From contig OY968767.1 of NCBI GenBank assembly GCA_963695375.1, forward strand, positions 1,922,001 through 1,986,000: a DNA stretch of 64,000 nt. Reading direction: 5' to 3'. Of the stretch, positions 23,172 to 32,034 are shown one piece after another. The notes under the pieces are model-generated. The model saw only the letters and a program-made list of their open reading frames with translations, was not told the origin of the DNA and made no database searches. The translations under genes and the position numbers were made by a program. The DNA is from JACCVL01 sp963695375 (GTDB lineage: Bacteria; Actinomycetota; Actinomycetes; Propionibacteriales; Nocardioidaceae). Within the stretch, counting starts at the first letter, position 1; every line of letters begins with the position of its first letter.

Positions 23172-24406
23172 CAGCGGGCCGCCTTCCGGGAGAACAGACC
23201 GCCGGACTTCCGACGGCCGCCGCCGGCTGCTGCCTGTGACTTCGACGGGTCGGCGGTGGCCGACGGCTCCGTCGTCGGGACGTAGTTGCTGGACGTGACG
23301 GACACGACCTCGGCCGCCAGGTGGGCGATGCCCTGGCTGACCGGATGCCGCGGGTCGGAGAGGAACAGCAGCTCGCCGCGGTTCACGGTGGCCGGCACGT
23401 CCCGCGAGGACGGGACCGAGGTGCTGATCGACATGCTCAGCGAGGCCGCGACCTCGTCCGGGGAGATGCCGACCCGGGCATCCGCGCGGTTGAGGACGAC
23501 CCGCAGCTGCTCCTTGGGGATGTTGAGCAGGCTGATCGTCTCGCAGGCGATCTTGAGGTTCTTCAGGGCCGGGATGTCCGGCGTCGCCACCAGCACGATC
23601 AGGTCGGAGTCGTCGAACGCCTGGAGCACCTGGTCGTCGAACGCGGGCGGGGTGTCCACGATCACGTAGCTGAACCGCTCCCGCAGCAAGCGCAGCACGT
23701 CGTGCACCAGCTTGGGCGAGATGGAGTCGCGCGCGTCCGGCTGCACCGGCGCAGCCAGGGCGAAGACCCCGTTGCGGTAGGCCGTGAGCAGCGACTCCAA
23801 GCCCTCCAGGTCGAGGTGCGCCTGCATCGGGACGGTGTCGGCGATGGTGCGGGTCGGAAAGATCTGCAGCGCGATGGCGACGTCGCCGAACGACAGGTCC
23901 AGGTCGACCAGACAGACCTGCTGGGCGCCACCGTCAGCGAGGGCCACCGCCAGGTTGGTGGAGATCGTCGTCTTCCCGACGCCACCCTTGGCGGAGAAGA
24001 CCGAGATCACCTTGCCCGCCGGCTCCGGCTCCGCCTGTCCCGGCAGGGCCGTGACCAGTGCGTCGTGCAGCTTGCGCGAGCGCTGCACCGCGAGCGAGAC
24101 CCCCGACAGGTCGTCCAGCGGGACGACCTCGCGCATCCCGGAGCGCAGTGCTTCGGCCAGCACGGTCGTGTCGACCTCATCGCGGACGAGGATGACACCA
24201 ACGGTCGGCCGGGTGACGCGCAGCGTGTCCGCCAGCGCGGTCGCGGCCGACAGCGGCACGCTCGGCCCGAGGATCAGGACGAACTCCTGCGGTCGGTTGC
24301 TCAGGTGCACCTTGACCTGGCCGACCGACTCGATGATCTCGGCCGCTCCCGCCGCCTCGGCGAACCGCCGGGCGATGGTGGCGTCGCGCTCGATGATCGT
24401 GGTCAT
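23171..24406 (-). CDS. Tad pilus localisation ATPase TadZ/CpaE
   Basis: A 411-residue MinD/ParA-family protein. The N-terminal about 125 residues form a degenerate receiver domain (VLILGPSVPLSAATALADTL ... GVILVRDEVD), followed by the deviant Walker motif SAKGGVGKTTIS (138-149), LVDLDLSFGDVA and VDTPPAFDD. TadZ proteins mark the cell site where Tad pili assemble and recruit CpaF. The C-terminus has a disordered Ser/Pro/basic tail (GGGRRKSGGLFSRKAAR). It is followed immediately by cpaF and sits six bases after cpaB. Confidence 0.93.
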   Translation of the reverse strand: MTTIIERDATIARRFAEAAGAAEIIESVGQVKVHLSNRPQEFVLILGPSVPLSAATALADTLRVTRPTVGVILVRDEVDTTVLAEALRSGMREVVPLDDLSGVSLAVQRSRKLHDALVTALPGQAEPEPAGKVISVFSAKGGVGKTTISTNLAVALADGGAQQVCLVDLDLSFGDVAIALQIFPTRTIADTVPMQAHLDLEGLESLLTAYRNGVFALAAPVQPDARDSISPKLVHDVLRLLRERFSYVIVDTPPAFDDQVLQAFDDSDLIVLVATPDIPALKNLKIACETISLLNIPKEQLRVVLNRADARVGISPDEVAASLSMSISTSVPSSRDVPATVNRGELLFLSDPRHPVSQGIAHLAAEVVSVTSSNYVPTTEPSATADPSKSQAAAGGGRRKSGGLFSRKAAR

Positions 24407-24412
24407 GGCGGG

Positions 24413-25177
24413 TCACCCCTTTCCGAAGAGACTGTCGAATCCGACGCCCCCGGACGGCTTCACCACGGAGTTCTCGGTGCGCAGACCGAGCGACAGGCAG
24501 CTGGTCTGCGAAGCCAGGATCACCCGCTCCGAGTCGCGCTGGTCGAGCCCGACGGTGAGGATCGTGGTGGGCACCTGCTCCACCGTCTCGTCCGCGGTCG
24601 CCGTGGGGTCGGCCGGAGTGGCCGCGAAACCGGTCTGGCCGACACCGATCACCGGGACCTTGTTGAGCAGCAGCCGGGTGTACGGGTCGGTCGCCTGGTC
24701 GGCGCTGGCCTGCGTCTGGCAGGCGGTCCCCACACTCGCGAAGATCGCAACCTCCGCCCCTGGGCTGACGAAGCCCGCGACCCGCTGCGGGTCGGTCAGC
24801 TCGAGGCTGACCGCGAGGGCCTTGTCCGGGATGGTGATCTGCTGCTGGGAGCCCACCTCGCCGAACTTGGACTCGATGACCTGCTCACCGGGGTACATCG
24901 TCGTCATCGCGACCTTGTCGGCGATCCGGTCGGTCGAGACCAGTGCCCCGTCCAGCAGGGCGGTGCCCGGCACGTCCTGGAGAGCGAACTTGCCGGCCGC
25001 CTCCGCGTCGGAGACCCGCTCGCCCGCCTCGATCGTCTCGGTGGCGGTGAGCACCTGGACCGGCTGCGCTTCTGCCTGGGCTCGCTGGTCCACGCCCTGC
25101 ACGTAGAGGAAGACCAGCGACGCGCCGATCACGGCGATCACCAGCGCACTGATCAGGAGGATGGTTCGGCGTCCCAT
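24413..25177 (-). CDS. cpaB: Flp pilus assembly protein CpaB/RcpC family (SAF domain)
   Basis: A 254-residue protein with one N-terminal membrane anchor (ILLISALVIAVIGASLVFLY, residues 6-25), a SAF domain (VQVLTATETIEAGERVSDAE, starting near residue 40) and a CpaB-like C-terminal region. Family members act between the inner membrane platform and the cell surface in Tad assembly; in this single-membrane organism the role beyond anchoring in the wall zone is unclear. First gene of the cpaB-tadZ-cpaF-tadB-tadC run. The 177-base gap upstream (25178-25354) separates it from tadG and could hold a promoter, but I see no clear one. Confidence 0.9.
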   Translation of the reverse strand: MGRRTILLISALVIAVIGASLVFLYVQGVDQRAQAEAQPVQVLTATETIEAGERVSDAEAAGKFALQDVPGTALLDGALVSTDRIADKVAMTTMYPGEQVIESKFGEVGSQQQITIPDKALAVSLELTDPQRVAGFVSPGAEVAIFASVGTACQTQASADQATDPYTRLLLNKVPVIGVGQTGFAATPADPTATADETVEQVPTTILTVGLDQRDSERVILASQTSCLSLGLRTENSVVKPSGGVGFDSLFGKG

Positions 25178-25354
25178 GAGTGTTCCCTCGGGTCTCGGAA
25201 GTGAAGCGTGGGCGGGGTCGGGCGAGCTCCCTGGTTTCGCTGGCTCACCGTGTCAGGGGGGGCGGGTGGGATGTGAGGTTCGATGGCCTTTTGGGGCCGA
25301 AGGTCGAGCAGGGGGTGAACGAACGGATGAGGGGATCGGGCGCGGAGCTCCCGG

Positions 25355-27292
25355 TCAGCGCACCAGCAGGTAGACCGCCGGCGCCGGGAGCGTGATCGAG
25401 TTGCGCGGGTTTGGCTGCATGACGACCGTCGAGTTGCCCTTGACCTCGAGGGCGCGGGCGACGAACTGCGCGTTCTGCCGGGCGGTGTTGTCCGATCCGC
25501 CGCCGAGCAGGAACGGGTAGGCGTTGGGGGCGACGAAGACACCGCTGACGGTGACGGCCCCGCCGCCCCCGAGGCCGTTCCCGCTGGACGTCTCCGTCCA
25601 GAACGCCAGGTCCTCCAGATAGGTGTTGGTCTCGGCGATGGTGGCCACCCGGGTCCTGATCAGGTCCGGCGCCGTCCAGTCGACGGTGGCGCCGGCGCCG
25701 ATGTTCAGAAAACCCTGGCAGGCGTTGCTGTAGGGCGCGATCCCGACGGTGGTGGGGAATGGGCAGCCGGGGGTGCCGGAGTTCCCGGCCATCAGGACCG
25801 ACGTGTGACACATCCGCACCACGGCCGTCGAGCCGCCGGTGAACGGTCCGAAGCCCACGACCAGCTTGGCGCGCGGCGCCGCGGTCAGGCCGGGGCAGCT
25901 GGTGCCCACCGCGTTGTTGTTGACGTTCAGATTGCCGGCCACGGTGAGCCCCTGCAGCGAGCCGGACGTGGTCCTGCCTCGCACGTAGAACTGGGTGGCC
26001 TTGGGCGCGGCCAGCGTGGCAGACGGCTTGACCTCCAGCGGGCCGTTGAAGACCACGCTGGGGGCGTTGGTGAACGTGTAGGTGCCGTCGATCCGGGCGC
26101 CGTTGGGGCAGTTCACGAAGACCGGGCTGGAGGTGGTGTTGGTCCCGGAGCCGAACGTGCAGCTGCCGCCTTGGGCGACGTATCCCGCGGGAGTGCTCGT
26201 GGCGTTGTACAGCGGCTCTGCGGCGGCGACGGCGTTGCGTACCCCACTCAGATAGCGCACGTCCGGCGGCCGGCGGCCGATCAGGTTTCCTCCGACCGCA
26301 GCCGAGCAGGTGCCGGTCAGCGTCTCCGCACAGGTGTTGGCCGCTCCGTCGGTGGCTCGTGCCGGAACGGCGCCGGGAGCGCTGCTGCTGGCCACCGTCG
26401 AGATCAGCCCGGGACGCCGTGGGCTGCCGCTGGTCGCGGCGTGCGCCCAGATGTGCTTGGCCGCCTTGCCGTGCATCACGTAGCCGCCGGAACCGGACGT
26501 GCAGGTGCTCCCGCTGCCGAGGCTGTCGGCGTGGATCGTGCCAGGAGCCGACCCGCTCCCGTAGACCTCGATGAAGGAGGCGCTGCTGCCCACCTGCAGG
26601 GCGTTGCACTCGGTGCGCTCCAGCAGGATCAGGGCCGGCACGACGTCGCTCATTCCGTCGGAGGAGGCACGTCCGACGGAGCGGATCGTGGTCACCGTGT
26701 CCTCGTCGGTCGCCAGCGCGCCGAGACCGGGACTGCGGGACTCCCGGATGATCACCGCGAGCTGGTCGCAGCCGGCGGCGTCGGCCACGCCCGTATCAGC
26801 GCTGAGGGCGGCATCCTCGGTGAAGGCGGGGTCCGGCAGCAGGTATCCGCTACGGATCTGGATCGCGATCCGGCCGTCGCCCGCCGTGCCGTCCCACCGG
26901 GCCCAGGTGGACTGGTCGTCAGGCAGGCAGGTCAGATCCTGGTAGCCGGTGGTCGTGCACGGGTCGCCTCCGACGGCTCCGCCGCCGCCGGTGGTGAACG
27001 TCCCGGTGGCGGTGGTCAGCTCGGGTCCGTTGGCGCGCAGGTAGGAGATGGCCGTGCAGACCGCCCGCCAGGACTTGCGCTCGCCCTCGGTGTCGTACAT
27101 GGCCTGGAGCCCGGCCATCACCGAAGCGTCCGCCGTCAGCTTGTTGGAGGTGCGGTCCAGGCGGGCGATCCCGAAGTCGAGCACCAGCGCCGCGGTCACC
27201 GCGAGCAGCACCATCGAGACGGAGACGACGATCGCCACGGCACCGGTCTCGGCCCGGGTCCGCCGCATCCACCAGGTGGGCCGCGGCCGCAT
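25355..27292 (-). CDS. TadG-like pilus-associated secreted protein
   Basis: A 645-residue protein with an N-terminal TadE/G-type segment: a short basic leader (MRPRPTWWMRRTRAETG), then GAVAIVVSVSMVLLAVTAAL as membrane helix, then a Cys-containing extracellular body. At least 14 cysteines are spread through the body (for example TSCPGLT, GCPFPTTVG, NACQGFL), which suggests disulfides. A later region (PRAKLVVGFGPFTGGSTAVV and following) has a beta-rich, repeat-poor character. No VWA domain or MIDAS motif is found, unlike classical TadG. The start ATG overlaps the tadE stop by one base. Likely a minor pseudopilin or surface component of the Tad pilus. Confidence 0.8.
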   Translation of the reverse strand: MRPRPTWWMRRTRAETGAVAIVVSVSMVLLAVTAALVLDFGIARLDRTSNKLTADASVMAGLQAMYDTEGERKSWRAVCTAISYLRANGPELTTATGTFTTGGGGAVGGDPCTTTGYQDLTCLPDDQSTWARWDGTAGDGRIAIQIRSGYLLPDPAFTEDAALSADTGVADAAGCDQLAVIIRESRSPGLGALATDEDTVTTIRSVGRASSDGMSDVVPALILLERTECNALQVGSSASFIEVYGSGSAPGTIHADSLGSGSTCTSGSGGYVMHGKAAKHIWAHAATSGSPRRPGLISTVASSSAPGAVPARATDGAANTCAETLTGTCSAAVGGNLIGRRPPDVRYLSGVRNAVAAAEPLYNATSTPAGYVAQGGSCTFGSGTNTTSSPVFVNCPNGARIDGTYTFTNAPSVVFNGPLEVKPSATLAAPKATQFYVRGRTTSGSLQGLTVAGNLNVNNNAVGTSCPGLTAAPRAKLVVGFGPFTGGSTAVVRMCHTSVLMAGNSGTPGCPFPTTVGIAPYSNACQGFLNIGAGATVDWTAPDLIRTRVATIAETNTYLEDLAFWTETSSGNGLGGGGAVTVSGVFVAPNAYPFLLGGGSDNTARQNAQFVARALEVKGNSTVVMQPNPRNSITLPAPAVYLLVR

Positions 27293-27798
27293 CAGCAGGT
27301 CCGCTCGTAGCGGGTGACCGAGCCGCGCTTCAGCAGGATGTCCTCGCTCCAGAACGGGGGAGCGGACAGCGTCGCCTCCTGTGCCGCCCAGACCTTGACC
27401 ACGCAGTCGGTGGTGGTCAGTCCCGCGGGCGAGGGCGGTGGGGTGGCCGCGCTGCCGGTCAGCGCGCAGGCCGAGTGGACCTGGGTGCTGCTGGGACCCT
27501 TGACCAGCTGGACGCACACGTCGGCGGCGGTCAGCTCGTCGGCGGCGTAGTACTCCACCGTTCGCGCCTGCACGGCGCCGGCCCAGCTGCCGTCGCTGAC
27601 GGCGGTCGCCCCGAACCGCGCACCGGCCCGGACCGAGTCGTTGAGCGAGACGGAGTGGAAGAGCGCGAGCCCGCACGTGATGATGCCGAAGAGCAGGCAG
27701 ACGAGCACCGGCACGATGAAGGCGAACTCGATGGCGCTCGCCCCCGTCTCGCCCGGCGGGCGGGCGAAGCGAGTCGACGGACGAGTCCTCGCGACCAT
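27292..27798 (-). CDS. tadE: TadE-like pseudopilin
   Basis: A 168-residue TadE family protein. The basic leader (MVARTRPSTRFARPPGETG) is followed by ASAIEFAFIVPVLVCLLFGI, the TadE signature with Glu at +5 of the prepilin-like processing site. The rest is an extracytoplasmic domain with four cysteines (including VCVQL and SACALTG). A GAGGAGGGG ribosome site fixes the ATG at 27798. It is the first gene of the Tad island on the minus strand. Confidence 0.92.
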   Translation of the reverse strand: MVARTRPSTRFARPPGETGASAIEFAFIVPVLVCLLFGIITCGLALFHSVSLNDSVRAGARFGATAVSDGSWAGAVQARTVEYYAADELTAADVCVQLVKGPSSTQVHSACALTGSAATPPPSPAGLTTTDCVVKVWAAQEATLSAPPFWSEDILLKRGSVTRYERTC

Positions 27799-27841
27799 CT
27801 CGCCCCTCCTCTGCACGTGTGTGTCGGGTCTGCAACGACCG

Positions 27842-27847
27842 ACGCTA
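27842..27847 (-). promoter_or_regulatory. Possible -10 box (TAGCGT) of the Tad island
   Basis: On the minus strand TAGCGT lies about 44 bases before the tadE ATG and would give a short leader with the GAGGAGG site. No matching -35 element is evident. Confidence 0.35.
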
Positions 27848-27959
27848 GGACCGGCCGGGGCTCGCCGACGACGAGAGCGGTCCGCTGCGGCACCGGTGGG
27901 GGAGAGAAGCATCCGAACCGGCACGGTCGCCGACCGAACGGGGGATGGTGGTCGGCCGG

Positions 27960-29756
27960 TCAGGCGTAGAGCGACTCGATGTCGGCCCGGAAGTCGTGCA
28001 CGACCAGTGACCGCTTGAGCTTCAGGCTCGGGGTGACGTGCCCGCCCGCCTCGGTCCAGTCCTCGGGAAGCACCCGGAACCGGCGGATCGACTCGGCGGC
28101 GGAGACCGTCGTGTTCACACTGTCGACGGCGGCCTGCAGCTCGGCGCGCAGTGCGGGGTCGTCGACGAGATCCGCCGGCTCGCCGACCCGCCCGGCCGAA
28201 CGTGCCCAGGCCACGGTGGCGTCCCGGTCGAGGGTGATGAGTGCGCCGACGTAGGGTCTGCCGTCGCCGACCACCAGGCACTGACTCACCAGGGGATGCG
28301 TGCGGACCCGGTCCTCCAGCACCGTCGGCGCGACGTGCTTCCCGCCAGCGGTGACGAGGAGCTCCTCCCTGCGACCAGTGACCCGGACGAAGCCCTCCCC
28401 GTCGATCTCCCCGAGGTCGCCGCTGTGGAACCACCCGTCGGCCAGGGCACGCGCGGTCGCCCGGTCGTCGTGCCAGTAGCCGTCGAAGACCTGAGGTCCG
28501 CGGAACAGCAGCTCGCCGTCGTCCGCGACCCGCACGGCGACGCCGGGCAGCGGCCGACCCACGGTGCCCACCTTCTGCTCCGCCGGCAGGTTCACGGTGA
28601 GCGCCGCCGTGGTCTCTGTCGACCCGTAGCCCTCCAGGACGGTGACCCCGATCCCGCGGAAGAAGTGCCCGAGCCGGTCGCCCAGCGGGGCACCGCCGGA
28701 CACCGCGTGCCGCAGCCTGCCCCCGAGCCCCTCGCGGAGCCGGCGGTAGACCAGCCGCTCGAAGGCGGCGTGCCGAGCCCGCAGGGCGAATCCGGGGCCG
28801 GGCCCGTCGCTGGCCCGGCTCCAGGCGATCGCCGTGGCGGCGGCCGCACCGAAGACCCTGCCTCGACCGGTCACCGCCGCCTGCTGGCTGCTGGCGGTGT
28901 AGACCTTCTCGAAGATTCGCGGCACGGCCAGCACGAACGTCGGCCGGAACTCCGCCATCCGGACCGCCAGGTCTGCGACGTCTGCGGTGTGCCCGAGGGT
29001 GGTGCCCGAGTGCACACAGCCGACCTGGACGACCCGGGCGAAGACGTGGGCGAGCGGGAGGAACAGCAGGGTCGAGGCGTCCGGCGGGTCGAACAGCTCC
29101 GGCAGCGCGTCGGTGGTGCTGGCCAGCTCGGCCATGAAGTTGCCATGGGTCAGGCAGCAGCCCTTGGGCCTCCCGGTCGTGCCCGAGGTGTAGATGATCG
29201 TGGCCAGGGAGTCCGGCGAGACCTCCGCCCGCCGTCGCTCGAGGTCGTCGTCGGTCACGTCCGCACCTCGCGCCCGCAACCCCTCCAACCCGCCGTCCTC
29301 GATGGTCCACACGTGCTGGAGGCTCGGAAGGGCGTCGCCCACCGACTCCACTCGCAGCCGATGCGTCCCGGTCTCCAGCAGGCACCCCACCGCCGCGGAG
29401 TCGGCGAGGACCCACCGCACCTGATCGGCCGGTGCCGTGTCATACAGCGGCACGGTCACCGCCCCCACCCACCAGGCCGCGTAGTCCGCGACCGTCCACT
29501 CATATCGGGTGCCGCAGAGCAGGCCCAGTCGGTCACCCAGCTGCAGGCCGGTGGCGAGCAGCCCCTTGGCGACGCCGACCACGTCGGCGTGGAATCGGCT
29601 CGCGGTCACGTCCCGCCAGGCTCCGCGGTCGGCCGCGGGGTCGCGGCGCCGGAAGAGCACGGTGTCCGGGCGGCTCTGTGCGTGCTCCACGACGTCGTCG
29701 GTGAGGCTCCCGCGGACCGGTACGGAGAACGTCGCCGGGGTGGAGTACTTCCGCAC
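27960..29756 (-). CDS. Long-chain fatty-acid-CoA ligase (AMP-forming), FadD15-like
   Basis: A 598-residue ANL-superfamily enzyme that adenylates long-chain fatty acids and transfers them to CoA. The phosphate loop is IIYTSGTTGRPKGCCLTHGN, the A5 motif GYGSTETTAA, the A7 region DGWFHSGDLGEIDGEG, and the catalytic Lys lies in LKLKRSLVV near the C-terminus. Length and the LFLPLAHVFARVVQVGCVHSG stretch match the FadD15 group. The GTG at 29756 has a leaderless -10 box six bases upstream. From memory fadD15 sits next to the SRPBCC and ArsA genes in mycobacteria too, where the order is conserved. Confidence 0.95.
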   Translation of the reverse strand: MRKYSTPATFSVPVRGSLTDDVVEHAQSRPDTVLFRRRDPAADRGAWRDVTASRFHADVVGVAKGLLATGLQLGDRLGLLCGTRYEWTVADYAAWWVGAVTVPLYDTAPADQVRWVLADSAAVGCLLETGTHRLRVESVGDALPSLQHVWTIEDGGLEGLRARGADVTDDDLERRRAEVSPDSLATIIYTSGTTGRPKGCCLTHGNFMAELASTTDALPELFDPPDASTLLFLPLAHVFARVVQVGCVHSGTTLGHTADVADLAVRMAEFRPTFVLAVPRIFEKVYTASSQQAAVTGRGRVFGAAAATAIAWSRASDGPGPGFALRARHAAFERLVYRRLREGLGGRLRHAVSGGAPLGDRLGHFFRGIGVTVLEGYGSTETTAALTVNLPAEQKVGTVGRPLPGVAVRVADDGELLFRGPQVFDGYWHDDRATARALADGWFHSGDLGEIDGEGFVRVTGRREELLVTAGGKHVAPTVLEDRVRTHPLVSQCLVVGDGRPYVGALITLDRDATVAWARSAGRVGEPADLVDDPALRAELQAAVDSVNTTVSAAESIRRFRVLPEDWTEAGGHVTPSLKLKRSLVVHDFRADIESLYA

Positions 29757-29762
29757 GCGCGC

Positions 29763-29768
29763 ACGCTA
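29763..29768 (-). promoter_or_regulatory. -10 box (TAGCGT) of the acyl-CoA ligase gene
   Basis: TAGCGT on the minus strand, six bases, then GTG at 29756. No Shine-Dalgarno sequence. Confidence 0.6.
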
Positions 29769-29857
29769 CAGTCCCCCGATGCCCGGGCTCGGCGGGCCAG
29801 CAGCCGGACCGCCGGACCCGGTTCCGGTGGCAGCGTCGATCCGCCGCACTGCGTCGG

Positions 29858-29863
29858 TAGTGT
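29858..29863 (+). promoter_or_regulatory. Possible -10 box (TAGTGT) of the SRPBCC gene
   Basis: TAGTGT about 95 bases before the ATG at 29957 is the only -10-like element in the 200-base gap; the GGGAGA ribosome site would then be within a leader of about 85 bases. No -35 element is convincing. Confidence 0.3.
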
Positions 29864-29956
29864 CCCCTCCGTCGGCGTCCGCCTCCGGGCGCCGGGCTGG
29901 TCGGCGGCCGATCGCCGGCGAGCACCGTCGCCGGTCGCACCCGGGAGACCTCGCAG

Positions 29957-30397
29957 ATGGCTGACCAGACCACTTCGGACATCACCGTCGCCGCCGACGC
30001 CGCCTCGGTGATGGCCGTGATCGCGGACTTCGACGCCTACCCCACATGGGCCACCGGCGTGAAGCGCGCCGAGACGGTCGAGGGCGGCTCGGGCGGGCGG
30101 CCGGCGAAGGTGCGGTTCGTCCTGGACGCCGCGCCCATCAAGGACGAGTACGTCCTCGCCTACGAGTGGGACGGCGACCGGGCGGTCACGTGGACCCTCG
30201 TCGAGGGCAAGGTGCTCAAGGGCCTGGACGGGGCCTACGAGCTGGCAGAGTCGGCCGACGGCAACACGACCGTGACCTACCGGCTGGCCGTCGAGGTGTC
30301 CATCCCGATGATCGGAATGCTGCGCCGAAAGGCCGAGAAGGTGATCATCGACGCCGCGCTGAAGGGGCTCAAGAAGCGGGTCGAGTCCCAGACCTGA
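29957..30397 (+). CDS. SRPBCC (START/COQ10-like) family protein
   Basis: A 146-residue single-domain lipid- or hydrophobe-binding protein. The SRPBCC fold is indicated by DITVAADAASVMAVIADFDAYPTWATGVKRAE at the N-terminus, a middle beta sheet (KVRFVLDAAPIKDEYVLAY ... TWTLVEG) and the C-terminal helix (MLRRKAEKVIIDAALKGLKKRVE). A GGGAGA site precedes the ATG. It is read in the same direction as the ArsA ATPase and lies beside the acyl-CoA ligase, the order of Rv2185c, Rv2184c and fadD15 in mycobacteria. A role in lipid handling is inferred from that context. Confidence 0.92.
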   Translation: MADQTTSDITVAADAASVMAVIADFDAYPTWATGVKRAETVEGGSGGRPAKVRFVLDAAPIKDEYVLAYEWDGDRAVTWTLVEGKVLKGLDGAYELAESADGNTTVTYRLAVEVSIPMIGMLRRKAEKVIIDAALKGLKKRVESQT

Positions 30398-30437
30398 CCG
30401 GTGCTGGGCGGCCCGCCGGCGGCCGGTGCCGCGGGCA

Positions 30438-30443
30438 TAGGCT
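30438..30443 (+). promoter_or_regulatory. -10 box (TAGGCT) of the ArsA-like gene
   Basis: TAGGCT lies eight bases before the ATG at 30452, without a Shine-Dalgarno sequence. Confidence 0.5.
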
Positions 30444-30451
30444 GACCGGCC

Positions 30452-31624
30452 ATGCGCGTGCTGCTGTTCACCGGCAAGGGTGGGGTGGGCAAGACCACCG
30501 CCGCGGCCGGGACCGCCGTGCTCGCCGGCCGGCGGGGTCTGCGGACCCTGGTGCTGTCCACCGATGCCGCGCACTCGCTGGGTGATGCCTTCGGCAGCCG
30601 CGCCGGTCCGGAGCCGACCCGGGTCGAGGACCGGGTGTGGGTGCAACAGGTCGACGTGCAGCGCCGGTTCGAGCGCTCGTGGGCGGAGGTCCAGTCCTAC
30701 CTGCTCACGGTTCTGGACGCCGCCGGGGTGGATCCGGTCGCGGCCGAGGAGCTGACCGTGCTGCCTGGCGCCGAGGAGGTGCTGGCCCTGCTCGAGGTCC
30801 GTGACCAGGTGGCTTCGGGTCGCTGGGATCTGGTGGTCGTGGACTGCGCGCCGACCGCGGAGACGCTGCGACTGCTGGCGCTGCCCGAGGCGCTCGGGTG
30901 GTACATGGACCGGGTGGTGCCGAAGCAGCGGCGGGTCGTCGGGGCGCTGCGGCCGGTCCTGACGCGAGCCGCCGGAGTGCCACCGCCGCGGGAATCGGTC
31001 TTCGACGCGCTGGAGCGGCTGCACGCCGACCTGCTCGACGTGCACACCCTCCTCACCGGCAAGGACGCCTCCGCTCGGCTGGTGCTGACCCCCGAGCGGG
31101 TCGTGGTGGCGGAGGCCCGGCGCGCCCTGACGACGCTGTCCCTCTACGGGTACGGCGTCGACGGTGTGGTGGCGAACAGGGTGTTCCCGGGCGGTGCGCG
31201 GACGGCCGACGACTGGCGAGCCGGCTGGGTGGCCGCGCAGACCGACGTGCTGGCCGAGGTCCGGGCCTCGTTCGCCCCGCTGCCGGTCTGGATCGCTGCC
31301 TACGGTGCCGCAGAGCCGGTCGGAACCGACGCCCTGGCCGGGTTCGCCAGCGGGCTGTACGGCGCCGACGACCCCACCGCGCGCTACGAGGGCCCCGACC
31401 CGCTGCAGGTGGAACGGCGCGGCTCCGGCATCCGGCTGACCCTCCCGCTGCCGTTCGCCTGCCGGGACGACCTGGACCTGGCGCGGCACGGTGACGACCT
31501 GGTGGTCACGGTCGGCTCCTACCGCCGGGTCATCGCGCTGCCGACGGTGCTGCGGACCGCCGCCGTGGTCGGCGCCCGGCTGGTCGAGGGCCGGCTGCAG
31601 GTCCGATTCGAGGAGGCGGGATGA
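30452..31624 (+). CDS. ArsA/GET3-family ATPase with C-terminal HSP20-like domain
   Basis: A 390-residue SIMIBI ATPase. It has the deviant Walker A FTGKGGVGKTTAAAG (residues 6-20), switch I LSTDAAHSLGDAF and switch II VVDCAPTAETLRLL. The C-terminus (RRGSGIRLTLPLPFACRDDLDLARHGDDLVV, from about residue 320) resembles the ArsA_HSP20 domain. The metal-binding Cys triad of true arsenite pumps and an ArsB partner are absent. Actinobacterial homologues usually occur in pairs or with an SRPBCC gene; here only one is present. It may handle lipid or tail-anchored cargo (inference). It overlaps the next gene as ATGA. Confidence 0.9.
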   Translation: MRVLLFTGKGGVGKTTAAAGTAVLAGRRGLRTLVLSTDAAHSLGDAFGSRAGPEPTRVEDRVWVQQVDVQRRFERSWAEVQSYLLTVLDAAGVDPVAAEELTVLPGAEEVLALLEVRDQVASGRWDLVVVDCAPTAETLRLLALPEALGWYMDRVVPKQRRVVGALRPVLTRAAGVPPPRESVFDALERLHADLLDVHTLLTGKDASARLVLTPERVVVAEARRALTTLSLYGYGVDGVVANRVFPGGARTADDWRAGWVAAQTDVLAEVRASFAPLPVWIAAYGAAEPVGTDALAGFASGLYGADDPTARYEGPDPLQVERRGSGIRLTLPLPFACRDDLDLARHGDDLVVTVGSYRRVIALPTVLRTAAVVGARLVEGRLQVRFEEAG

Positions 31625-32034
31625 GCCCGGCCGGCGACCGCGATCCCGTCGGGACCGCGACCGAAGAGGCGGCCCGGCTGTTCGTCGCGTTGTTGGAGCG
31701 TGCTCGCGAGCACGCCGCCGGGGCAGCCTCGGCCGTCGACGACGACGATCCGGACTCCCGCTCGTCGACCGGGCATCCGGTCGAGTGTCGGTGGTGCCCG
31801 CTGTGCCAGGCCATGGCGTTCGTCCGTGACACCAACCCCGAGCTGCGCCAGCAGGTCGTCGCCGCCGCCGCCGCGCTGGCAGTCGCCGTCCGCGACCTCG
31901 CCGAGACCGCTGCCCGACCGCCCTCCCGGCCGCGCGAGGGGGCGTCGGGGCGGAGTCACGGCGTCGAGCCCATCGACCTCGACGACTCCGACTCCGACAT
32001 CGACGGGAAGCCGGAGGAGTCGACGTGGGACTGA
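31621..32034 (+). CDS. Small hydrophilic protein with CRWCPLCQ motif
   Basis: A 137-residue protein coupled to the ArsA ATPase by an ATGA overlap. An Ala-rich N-terminal helix (AARLFVALLERAREHAAG) is followed by an acidic linker, the motif VECRWCPLCQAMAFVRDTNPE (residues about 54-74) and a further Ala-rich helix; the tail is acidic and Ser-rich (DLDDSDSDIDGKPEEST). The CxxCxxC arrangement could bind a metal or an Fe-S cluster, but nothing proves it. From memory a protein of this form recurs between ArsA and the ROK kinase in actinomycetes. Its end overlaps the ROK gene by ten bases. Confidence 0.78.
   Translation: MSPAGDRDPVGTATEEAARLFVALLERAREHAAGAASAVDDDDPDSRSSTGHPVECRWCPLCQAMAFVRDTNPELRQQVVAAAAALAVAVRDLAETAARPPSRPREGASGRSHGVEPIDLDDSDSDIDGKPEESTWD

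Noticed and set aside
15846..27798. Prepilin peptidase (TadV/CpaA) within the Tad island
   Set aside because: No protein with the type IV peptidase aspartates (GxGD) is encoded here; it must be elsewhere in the genome.
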